DNA of 30,995 bases from Zarea fungicola (lineage: Eukaryota > Ascomycota > Sordariomycetes > Hypocreales > Cordycipitaceae): positions 1 to 30,995 of the forward strand of contig FWCC01000324.1 in assembly GCA_900169235.1 (NCBI GenBank), read 5' to 3'. A model generated the notes under the pieces. That model made no database searches and had not been told where the DNA came from. It saw only the letters and a list, made by a program, of their open reading frames with translations. Below, one piece after another: positions 22,945 to 30,995 of this stretch (the first letter of the stretch is position 1; each line of letters begins with the position of its first letter). Both the position numbers and the translations under genes were made by a program.

Positions 22945-24024
22945 AGACCGCCAGCGTAGACTAATATACATCGCATACATTAGAGCCCTGTTTCATTATT
23001 TAATCCACTTTTTACTTATATTTCTAGTGACTCTGGCGATCATTACATCAATTTCTTTATAGGAATTCTCCGTCGGCACTGAAAGGATCCTGCTCATTTT
23101 CTGTGTCATGCAGAGCCAGTGTTGGTACGATCAGAAGTAGTTACGGACACGGTGTTGACCCACGGAAGCCAGGAGGAGTCAGACTTGGCTGGATATAGTG
23201 CTTGACCTGAGTCAACTGCCAGAAACAGCCGGGCAGTCAAGTGGCCTGTAACAAGCAGTCAGAGAATGTTACTCGCAATACAGTTATAACAAGCAATTTT
23301 CCTCTACATCGATGCTCGCTGTAGAATTAATGCCTACCCCGTTACTAGGATTAGTGCAAGGGAATGCGGATCGGTATATGGCTGTGTGATATACAAGGTA
23401 GCGGACGGGAAGTCAGGGCACCGAAATACTAACTACCAGCAACATTCAGTAGACTAGCAAATTCTTTTTCTCTTCGTGGCGAAAGTTTGCGATGAGTTCG
23501 GGGTAGCATCTAGTGGCTTATAGACTGCACTGGGTATGATCTCGATGTGAGTTAAAGCTACTTGCCCAGATTAAACTTGTCGAGTACCATGCTCGCTATA
23601 AACCGCTTCGAATCCTTCAATTGAACCTGAAACACCAAATTAATTGTGCCGACTCAGAGGGCCTCAGTATGCTGATGTCGCGATACTCTACAAGTCAAGG
23701 TCGTGAGTGACGGCAGCCTGCCTTGGATATTAAAAAGGTTAGGTTATGAACAATTGCTGTATATAGGACTTCTGTTTGCTTTTGTTTGTTTTATATTGTG
23801 TATATAGAGGAATCATTCCTCCCCCATTTGTAGCTCGACTTTGAATAGAGTCAAGTTACCACATTGCACACCTGTTGAGAGCACTGCCTGCAACTGGACC
23901 TATCTCGTGAACAGCGCCGTTCTACATGGTTCCTGGAGATCAATAGAGAAGTTAAATCGCTATACAGCAGTGCATCCAAAATATGGCCATTATTTTAAGG
24001 TCCTAATTCTATGGCTATAATAGT
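22945..24024. other. Convergent 3' intergenic region
   Basis: This is 1.08 kb between the ends of the ABC gene and the eEF2-like gene. I see no ORF of note, no RNA gene and no repeat. A GTTGACC occurs near 23154, and a TATATAG run near 23801. Confidence 0.5.
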
Positions 24025-26866
24025 TCATTGTCCTTCATCGCAATACTGCTTGTGGTGATTAGTCCTGATGTATATCGAGCGATAAAGTAGTTGAAAAGTA
24101 AATCACGTACCATATTAATATCAGGAACATTAGTCTCAATACCTTTGCGTCTCCGTATTGCAGTGGCGATCTTTCCTGCCATCGTCGTGGAGTCTAGAGG
24201 GCAGCCGCCTGGGTAAAGCTGCCAATGATTAAAGGCGAGCTGCATAGAGATCATGTTAGGAGTTAGCTCATTTTTGATACTGGAGGCCTCCATTGCTGGT
24301 AAGTACGCTCTTATATTGAAAACAGGCGCAAGGGGAAGCCGCTCTTCTCTCAATATGCGACCACAGTGACGAGACAATGCGTCATGAGTAGCAGCAATAG
24401 CCTCAGTTGGACCTTGAACATCAACAATGCAAACTGGCTCAGCCAGCACGGGATTGGCACGCAATACCGAGCTATACATGGCGCGGCGAGTAGTCCGCAT
24501 AAGCTGACCAGCCCCGCGATGGATAGCGTCACACATCAGGACAACATCGACAATGTTGAACCGAACAGAACGTATAGGCTCCTCAGCAATTGGTCCTTCG
24601 CGACTGGTCCAGTGGAAACCCGAATCAATGTGTCCATTGATCTCACGAAGAAATTGCACGCCTCTGGTCTGATCAACGAGCAGGTTGCCTCCTGCAAAGC
24701 CTTGACCAAAAGCCCAAATCTTTCGGGCATCGGTTTCATCCCAGCCAAATTCTTTCACAAGGGTAGAAGCGCGAACTCGCAAATTCGTTTGCGGAGATAC
24801 CACGCCGTTTTCAATGGAGCTGGACAGCTTCTCGCTCAGTGGCTCGGCAGTCATGTATAGCCGGACGCGATGATTTGGAGACTTCACCAGGGAGGTTTTG
24901 GTGGACTTTTGTAGGATAGTCTCGCGATACTCTACGCTGGACTCGGAAATGACGAGAGGAATGCCAAAGGAGAGCTTCTGAAGGTACTCCAAGCACAGTT
25001 CTAGATGAAAGTCGCCGATTCCGGCAACTACTACCTCACCAGACTTGGAGGTTTCCGTTCGAACGTCATTATCGAATTTGGAGAGGCATCGAAGGTTTTG
25101 AACCAGCGTAGGCATATCTTGCGGGTTGACGGTTCGAACAGACCGTTGAATGTATTTTTGGGTAGATGGCAGCACAGCTTTAATGGCCGGTGCGCCTGCT
25201 TCAGAGGTAATTAAGGCAGGAATTTGAAGCGACTGGTCAACTCCGACCAATACTATTAAATTTCCTGCTGGCGCTTTGTCAATAGGGGTGAGCTCCGTCC
25301 CCGATTTGTTGAGTATTTTACCGATAACGCCATGAAACCGATTTGTTCCCCAGCTGCTCGGAACGTAATCAGGACTGTATAGTCGAACGGGGAGGCCCGA
25401 AGTGGCTGTTCCCGAGAAGACGCGACCAAAAGTGTAGAAGGTTCCTTCCTCAAGAGCAGGTATCATTTTTGAAACATAAATCATCAAAGGGGCGCTAGGG
25501 TCGCATCTACGAATCCCAATTGCGTCAACGCTTTCCAAATCCCCATCATATAATACTTCTGTCCTGTACTCTTGAGCCGTGGCAGGTGAGGGAAGATGCA
25601 TGATTATCATATCTTGCAACGCATCAGAAGCAGGCATGAAAGAGCCCATGACAATTTTCAGGAGCTCCATGCCTTCTTTGCGAATGTCAGCAGGGCTGAG
25701 TTTAATGTGAAAATTTTCGAGGAGAATAGCCAGTTCGTCAGCCTTGCACTCCACAACAGCGGTATGAAGCTTGAAGATAGGATCTAGGATGAATTGGTTG
25801 AAAGCACGTACAAGAGGTTTACCCTCATAGTGCTTTGCTTTTGTCCATAACCTTGTGTGTGGGTTAAAATAGTTGTCGCCCTATCACTTCTATATTAGAT
25901 ACTTTTGCGACGTCATTGCGCATGGATTGGGGCATGCAAACCCAGAGACGTTCTGACAATTTTTTCTTGTCCATACCAAACTTCTTGGCGTATTTTGCAG
26001 CGAATTGAGGTACAGTGAAAGCCCAGCTGTAAAACCTCGCACCAAAAGCCACCGAACCATCGTCGGGCAACACCTGAATGTGGCCCATGGTCATGTGCGG
26101 TGACGCGGGTAGGATGGCGTTGACTGAATCAATAATGTGGAGGAATGACTGATATATGTCTTCCTTGGTGACTTGGGATTCTAAGATGGGCCGATCGACC
26201 TTGTTAATCAATATGACGGGTTTGACATGTTTCGCTAGAGCATATCGGATTACAGTCTCCGTCTGAACTCGGACACCGTCCATCACATCAATAACGACAA
26301 TCGTACCGTCCGTGATACTCATGGCGGCTGTAACTTCTGCAAATAAGTCTGCGTGGCCTGGGGTGTCAATCAAATTGATCAATACCGGGTTACAATCTGC
26401 GTTTTGAGCGTTGAGATTTTTCTCGTCATATACACTAATATCTCCACGAAGAGAAACCAAATTCAACCTGGTCCCAACATGTTTGCTCCCCTGACCAACC
26501 TTAATTGGGCCAGTCTCAGCTTTCGCGAGTACAGAATCTACCAGAGTGGACTTGCCATGATCTAGAGAGCCGATGACGGTGACGTTGCGGATAGCATCGG
26601 GTTCGCCCATCATTGACCGGACGTTATCAACGCTCTTGCTAAATGGTAATAGAAAATTCCTAGTTGTTAGCTTGGAAGTAACAAGAGAGGAGCAGGGTGG
26701 TGATGTAGTTGGCAATTTTCGGGTTAACCCGCTGGAAATAATTCTGTTGAGCTCAGCCACAGGTTACAAGCTTGTGGCCGGGCTTATGTGTATGGCAGAT
26801 CAATAATGCAGTCCTTAACGTACTCGTTGATTTTAATGGCCTTTTGTATACAGGTAAATGAACCAT
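24025..26866 (-). CDS. Diverged eEF2 paralogue, candidate self-resistance translocase
   Basis: Preferred model (minus): 26866..26820, 26638..25942, 25880..24111, 24048..24025; 845 aa, as long as normal eEF2. The last two introns (61 and 62 nt) are well supported: they restore RLW-GDNYFNP, and the C-terminus ends QYCDEGQ in place of the normal YYDKL. The first intron and start are uncertain; ATG 26613 (MMGEPDAIRN) is the alternative. Kept: P-loop SLDHGKST, IDTPGH, NKVDR, EGKPLVRAFNQFILDPIF, and the diphthamide loop DAIHRGAGQ (His702), which excludes the GTPase paralogues Ria1 and Snu114. Lost: the switch I DEQERGITI block. At yeast positions 521, 559, 562 and 774 it has Glu524, Ser562, Glu565 and Ala, and the G790 loop is three residues short; changes at these sites confer sordarin resistance in yeast. 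A housekeeping eEF2 would be far more conserved, so this must be a second copy. Confidence 0.92.
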
Positions 26867-27938
26867 CGGCTACGGACGGGGCAGATACTCGGTGAGCAAT
26901 TATCATTCAGAGAATAGAGGGGATGCATATGGGTTGTCAAAACCGAGGCACTAATTCACATAAAACTAGGCGGGGTCGCCTACCCAATCAATGTCTTCTC
27001 AATGGTGCAGCTGATGGTAGCTGGCCTCCTTCCCAGAAGCCGATGTTCCGCATTATTATTTTTGCTCTGTGCCACAGGGCTTGCAGTGAGCCGCTGAGTA
27101 GCATCCCATCATCCTACAGCCCATCCGGCGTCGGCTGTAGTGTCTTAATCAGTGAACGTCCTCGGAATTGTGGCACCACGGCAGCATTAATGCTGCACTA
27201 TCGAGCTGTGGTGAAGCTCAGGGCAGTTGTCGAAGCCGAGGACGAGGGACGGGCCGGGCCTGGGGCCATGGAAAGCCCCTTTGATTTCAAGGCAAAGAGA
27301 CTATGAAGACAATTAGACAACAATGAGGAAGATTGAGAGCAAAGGTGAACGGGCAGTCTGGCGCCTCTGGGTTTTTTTCTTTCTAGGCACAACACAAGGA
27401 TATCAGCATGGGAAGAAATGTGTACTGCTGCGTTCCTATCCACTAGCGACGACTCAAGCGGCCGCTGAAGAAAGGTATTCTAGTGGCGACTGGTGCGAGG
27501 GTACCTCCCCTAATTGTCTTCATCTAGGCTACTTTTCTCTCACGCGATAGCATCATTAAACAGGAAAAATAACTCCTAATAAAATTTGATAAATTATATC
27601 AATGGTTAGATGACTCCATGTAGGTTCTCTCGTACGTGAATTTAATTATTTGGCTGTACTCAATTCTTTATTATGCTGGGAGTTATTGCAATTTGTTAGT
27701 GCGGCAGCTTTTTTTGACCCTTATATAACTACCTAAAAGGAAGCCCACTGTGGTGCAGCTAATGGCCAAGTGGGTACAGTGCGAATGCGTCCATATCTCT
27801 AGACTTTGTTGGCACTTACTCCAATCACTTTTCCCCCAAGAAGCAAGCCTCTGTGACTTAGGGATAAGCCACCTCGCGCCAATGCGCTACCTCTGATACG
27901 CTCCTCCTTTGCTCAATGTCATATAGTTCCTGGACAAG
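26867..27938. other. Divergent intergenic region (eEF2 paralogue / secreted protein)
   Basis: This 1.07-kb spacer should hold both promoters. Near the eEF2 side there is TTGTCAAAAC (26935-26944), close to the TTGTCAAAAA of the BAHD promoter. A 16-bp perfect palindrome lies at 27181-27196. A TTATATAAC run lies near 27720-27728, about 210 bp before the secreted-protein ATG. ORFs at 26923-27306 (plus) and 27198-27443 (minus) show no recognisable features and are not called. Confidence 0.45.
27181..27196. repeat. 16-bp perfect palindrome
   Basis: GCAGCATTAATGCTGC reads the same on both strands with no spacer. It lies in the shared upstream region of the eEF2 paralogue and the secreted-protein gene. 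It could be a dimeric regulator site or chance. Confidence 0.7.
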
Positions 27939-29522
27939 ATGCAGATCCACACCAAGCTCTTCGCTTTAGCCGCGTCTGCCACCGCGCTGGCTGCTGATGC
28001 AAACTTCGCCCCGGACAAGGCCTACGCCGAAAAGAACGCGCACGCCATCTTCAACTCTATACATTCTGCCGGTCGGCAATGGGGTTCAAGCATCTACCAC
28101 AATGGATTTGCCCTGATTCCTGCAGTTGTGCCTCGCGGTTCTGTTTTTTACCACAGCGCCAAAACGAAAGAGCAGCCTGTAGGCCCGGAGTGGCTGACTT
28201 TTGAGCCTGAATTGGCTGAAGCCTTTAGTTCGGACTGGTTTGGCTGTCGCCATGGTTGCTCGCCTATTGACTCGCCCGCCGCGGCGCAAGCCAGCGTACC
28301 GCCTTCAGCCGTGCGAACCTATGTGCACACATATAGAAATAAGCGCGATCTGAAGCTGCTACTTATAGATGGCATGTCGTCCGGCAAGACCAAGTACGGC
28401 ACGCTCGATACCCAAGATTTGGTGCTGCTCGAGGGGAAATCGCTTCAGCAAGGCCAGTTCGAAGACCTTGGACGTGTTCAAGAGCTGTGCAGTGTGGTGC
28501 AACCTTGGGGATACGACGGCCTGATCCGAGCTGAGATTGGCTTTGAGATCATCAACTGCAACTTTACGGGGACTGTAACCCAAATGAAGGTGAAGAGCAC
28601 ATTCCTTGGGGAGGATAAAGTTGGGGATATGTCGATGCACGTCTACCAGTTGATTCGGGCTGCCACCCAGCGCTACGATGGTCTCGGAGCACGCCTCAGG
28701 CTCGATTTCTCGTCGATGGTATCGGGGTTGTTTTACCCAATCAACACAACAAACCCGGATCCGCAACATCCTGAATTCAAGCGACTTTCTGCAACACCCA
28801 TAGAAAATCTGCGTGTAATTAAGAACCAAGTAGCAGAGATTGCCAAAGCCGACTTCCAAACATTCCTCATCGACTGGAGGTACATTGTCGATACTATTGT
28901 CGAGAGATTCTCTGACAGATTGGCTGCCATGGCTGATGACGACGTGGATGACATGGAATTTGTCAACGAAATCGAGGCTGTAGCGACTAGCTACATCGAT
29001 GCTGTAGCTCTAGAGAGCAACGCAGGAGATTCTCGGAATCAGGATGCCATCATTACGCAGTCGATTAAGGACTGCATGGATCACTATCTGTATCCGGCTC
29101 TCCCGTTCTCCGGCCGATGGAACCAAGCAGATCATATGCTCTACCACAGCGTTATTACCATTACAAATAGCATTTGCAAGACACTTATTCAGGGCTGGCG
29201 AGACCTTCGTGACGCCTATACACACCATGGGAATACTATTCAGTACGGCGGTGACGATAAACAGCGTGCTGCCCTCATGAAGGCCAAATTGCAAGTTCAG
29301 CAGCTAACCAGTCACCTAGGCTGGACGACGTGGCGCAAGATTCACCCCTGCCCTGTAGATGAGGCCATGTTCGTCGCCATGTGGCCTTACGGTTTCAGTG
29401 AAGACCACTTCAACCCTGGATGCCGCAAGAGAAGTCAACTCGGCGTGGACAGGAAGGGCTACTGGAACTTCACCAACCTCGGAGACAAGGTGATGCTTCC
29501 CTTTGCATCCCAGGAGTTGTAA
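27939..29522 (+). CDS. Secreted protein of uncharacterised ascomycete family
   Basis: A single exon, 527 aa. A signal peptide is clear (MQIHTKLFALAASATALAAD, cleavage likely near residue 19). Blocks I recall as conserved in unannotated ascomycete proteins follow: AGRQWGSSIYHNGF, AVVPRGSVFYHSA, GPEWLTFEPELAEAF, then RDLKLLLIDGMSSGKTKYGTLDTQD, and a C-terminal Cys-rich motif W-T-T-W-R...CPVDEAMFVAMWPYGFSEDH..GC. Sequons such as NFT (in NCNFTG) fit passage through the secretory route. No catalytic family can be named. The YHSA / EWLTFE blocks faintly recall the Y-H-G...E pattern of ADP-ribosyltransferase folds, but this is a weak hunch. It is divergent from the eEF2 paralogue and lies between it and the Zn2Cys6 gene. 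A role in the putative cluster is not shown. Confidence 0.83.
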   Translation: MQIHTKLFALAASATALAADANFAPDKAYAEKNAHAIFNSIHSAGRQWGSSIYHNGFALIPAVVPRGSVFYHSAKTKEQPVGPEWLTFEPELAEAFSSDWFGCRHGCSPIDSPAAAQASVPPSAVRTYVHTYRNKRDLKLLLIDGMSSGKTKYGTLDTQDLVLLEGKSLQQGQFEDLGRVQELCSVVQPWGYDGLIRAEIGFEIINCNFTGTVTQMKVKSTFLGEDKVGDMSMHVYQLIRAATQRYDGLGARLRLDFSSMVSGLFYPINTTNPDPQHPEFKRLSATPIENLRVIKNQVAEIAKADFQTFLIDWRYIVDTIVERFSDRLAAMADDDVDDMEFVNEIEAVATSYIDAVALESNAGDSRNQDAIITQSIKDCMDHYLYPALPFSGRWNQADHMLYHSVITITNSICKTLIQGWRDLRDAYTHHGNTIQYGGDDKQRAALMKAKLQVQQLTSHLGWTTWRKIHPCPVDEAMFVAMWPYGFSEDHFNPGCRKRSQLGVDRKGYWNFTNLGDKVMLPFASQEL

Positions 29523-30650
29523 TAGAACTATAAGCTCACCTCGACTATCTATTATTTATTCTTGCTATCCAAAGTGCGCTTCCGTGGTTGTTTTTAAGCA
29601 GTTATGCTACAGTTGTCTATTCCCTATAATATGAAACGAGTAAGCTCACAGTATATAGAATGCTTATATTAAAAAGCAAAACATTTATGCGTAGTATAAT
29701 AATTAAAGATAATAGAAAGGCATATGTTTCATCGTTAGGAAGGTAGGTATCCTGTATGATGCCTGGCCGGATACAATGTTTCTTCTGCCTGCCGTAGCTG
29801 CCGCGTTGTTTGGTGAGAAGGTCACATATAGCTTTGCATCCTTGGGAAACCCTGCAGCCTAAGATGTCTGCTGAAGCGTTTTGGAAGCGGGTTACATAGG
29901 GAGTTGTCTTGAGATTGGAGGTTTTGCCGCAATTGTTGCTTACAGGAAGACGGAAAGCGAGGGGGAGAGAGAGGGAAAGAGAATGTAGTTGAACTTTTGG
30001 GAAAAACGAAAAAAGAAAAAAAAAAGGGGGAGCCAGCTTCAAGTTTCAAGCCGAAAAATCAGAGTGACCAAGCAGTAGTTAGATCTAGTTATATATGTAG
30101 AGCGTATCTCAAACTCAGTCTTCCTTCCGACAAGCAATGGAACTTTGTTGTACCTGTACTCAAGTACAAGCAGTGGTCGTGAGGTGATCAATGATACATA
30201 TATCATGGTTCTCTAGGTATTTATTGTCCCCAAGATAATTAATGCATAATACACCTCGAGCGATTACACGCTTAGATTCCAGTCACATACTTGACTCGAA
30301 TCACAGTAAGCTCCCACTTCACTTCTGGGCAAGGTTTTATTATTCTTAGGGCCGAGCATCTGTCGGAGACAAGCGTCCAATTGAGATTTCCAGTTGAGTT
30401 TTCCAGGCTCATTGGCCGCTTGGTATCACATTGCTCCCAGGGTAACAATATCGCACTTGAAGGGAGTGATGTGCTTGGATTTCCCAGAGCTATTCCGTAG
30501 TGCAAAGTGTAAGCTACCTAGTTCTCAAATAAACCAGAACTACTTACAGCGCCAACTACAGAGGGCTTGGCGCTGTTGCCACGGCTGAACACGTGCTGTT
30601 GCTCACGCAGCCTACCGCTAACGGCCCACTGACTGCGTGGATGCTGAAAA
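29523..30650. other. Intergenic region with a purine-rich tract
   Basis: A purine-rich stretch (about 29950-30035, with GA repeats and an A-run) is the only notable feature; on the minus strand it is a CT-rich tract like those in fungal promoters. The minus-strand ORFs that start in it (29617-30049) encode low-complexity Phe/Ser/Leu stretches and have no ATG, or no recognisable family. The other small ORFs (30272-30588) are unrecognised. Confidence 0.5.
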
Positions 30651-30780
30651 TGACACACCCAACTTCATTCATCCATTAATTATCAGGGCTTTGGAAGCAG
30701 GGGGAGGCAGTAACTAATAACACACTCAACTGCATTCATCCGCTAAGTAATAAGGCTTCAAAAGGACAGGGAGGCAGTTG
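30651..30780 (+). repeat. Imperfect tandem duplication, about 67-bp period
   Basis: Unit 1 starts TGACACACCCAACTTCATTC (30651) and unit 2 starts TAACACACTCAACTGCATTC (30718). Both continue with CATCC, a TAAT/TAAG stretch, GGCTT, and end with GGGAGGCAGT. Identity is roughly three quarters by eye. It lies directly upstream of the Zn2Cys6 gene, so it is a plausible duplicated promoter module. Confidence 0.7.
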
Positions 30781-30784
30781 GCAA

Positions 30785-30829
30785 ATGTCAACCAACGACT
30801 TGACCTTTCCCTCGCGCATGTCAACATGA
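30785..30829 (+). promoter_or_regulatory. Upstream ORF overlapping the Zn2Cys6 start codon
   Basis: ATG at 30785 opens a 14-codon ORF (MSTNDLTFPSRMST) whose TGA (30827-30829) overlaps the ATG of the regulator (30826-30828) as ATGA. A second in-frame ATG is at 30818. If the mRNA starts upstream, this uORF would make translation of the regulator depend on leaky scanning or termination-reinitiation. The alternative is a transcript starting inside this stretch. Confidence 0.45.
30819..30828 (+). promoter_or_regulatory. TGTCAACATG motif at the regulator start
   Basis: This is the reverse complement of CATGTTGACA, which occurs twice in the BAHD bidirectional promoter. A shorter copy (TGTCAACC) lies at 30786-30793. 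It is a candidate binding site shared by the regulator gene and its possible targets. Because one copy includes the start codon, coincidence cannot be excluded. Confidence 0.4.
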
Positions 30830-30995
30830 AACGGTCGGCCCCATCAGCACCGTTCGACGATAGGCCGTACGTTCAGCAACCAGTATCATGTCAGTTCTGT
30901 CGGTCGCGGAAATTAAAATGCGATCGTGGCCGCCCGTCCTGTTTCAACTGTCGATCTCGCAACAAAGATTGCATCTACTTGTGCCACGCCCCCAC
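30826..30995 (+). CDS. Zn2Cys6 transcription factor, 5' part only
   Basis: From the ATG at 30826 the frame is open to the window end (56 codons). After 21 polar residues comes C-QF-C-RSRKLK-C-DRGRPS-C-FN-C-RSRNKD-C, a complete C-x2-C-x6-C-x6-C-x2-C-x6-C binuclear zinc cluster (Cys22 to Cys49) with the basic RSRKLKCDR stretch that contacts DNA. This is the fungal Gal4-type class. The linker, dimerisation helix and regulatory domain lie beyond the window. Proteins of this class commonly act as pathway-specific activators in metabolite clusters. The 67-bp tandem duplication, the uORF and the TGTCAAC motifs just upstream concern its own control. Confidence 0.88.
   Translation, partial: MKRSAPSAPFDDRPYVQQPVSCQFCRSRKLKCDRGRPSCFNCRSRNKDCIYLCHAP

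Noticed and set aside
24025..26866. Reading the eEF2-like gene as an ordinary housekeeping eEF2 or a pseudogene
   Set aside because: It is far too diverged for the essential copy, yet splices to a full-length frame with P-loop, NKVD and diphthamide site intact.
26923..27306. 127-codon plus-strand ORF upstream of the secreted-protein gene
   Set aside because: It begins with an ATG but lies in the promoter spacer, is rich in Arg/Ser/Pro with no recognisable family, and overlaps equally poor ORFs.
29617..30049. Minus-strand ORFs starting in the polypyrimidine tract
   Set aside because: They encode low-complexity Phe/Ser/Leu, show no family features, and the coding start is not convincing.
1..30995. 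CRISPR arrays, insertion sequences, integrase or phage genes
   Set aside because: No spaced repeat array, transposase or recombinase reading frame was seen; the window is fungal nuclear DNA.

Overview
The window looks like chromosomal DNA of a filamentous ascomycete (Pezizomycotina). The genes carry short introns of 52-74 nt (a probable 181-nt one in the eEF2 5' end) with GT..AG borders and CTAAC-like branch points. They include a HET-domain protein, a CE5 cutinase-type hydrolase, an ABCC multidrug transporter, fungal BAHD acyltransferases and a Zn2Cys6 regulator. There are no operons, and intergenic spacers are long (0.3-2.8 kb).

Layout, left to right: an unidentified partial ORF running off the left edge (1-246, minus); a gene-poor stretch with decayed coding fragments (about 250-2970); a secreted cutinase/acetylxylan-esterase-like hydrolase (3077-3846, plus); an MFS monocarboxylate-type transporter (5269-6725, plus); two divergent BAHD-type acyltransferases (7423-8941 minus; 9227-10925 plus) sharing a 285-bp promoter; an AMP-forming acyl-CoA ligase-like enzyme (11966-13822, minus); a HET-domain protein (14778-16839, plus); a full-length ABCC transporter (18497-22944, plus); an extra, strongly diverged eEF2 (24025-26866, minus); a secreted protein of unknown function (27939-29522, plus); and the start of a Zn2Cys6 transcription factor running off the right edge (30826 onward, plus).

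My reading is that 5.2-31 kb is an arm of a secondary-metabolite gene cluster whose scaffold-forming enzyme lies outside the window. The CoA ligase could activate an acid, the two BAHD enzymes could acylate the metabolite, the ABC and MFS proteins could export it, and the Zn2Cys6 protein could regulate the set. The most striking element is the eEF2 paralogue. It reads through as a complete protein after three introns and keeps the P-loop, NKVD and the diphthamide histidine. Yet it is altered at the positions (yeast Y521, P559, A562, V774 and the G790 loop) where changes make yeast eEF2 resistant to the antifungal sordarin. This suggests target-duplication self-resistance to an eEF2-directed antifungal. 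Its switch I (G2) segment is also degraded, which complicates a simple 'replacement translocase' model.

Intron borders were placed by eye from reading frame and family conservation. The residue comparison with yeast eEF2 relies on remembered sequence and allele knowledge, and was not computed.
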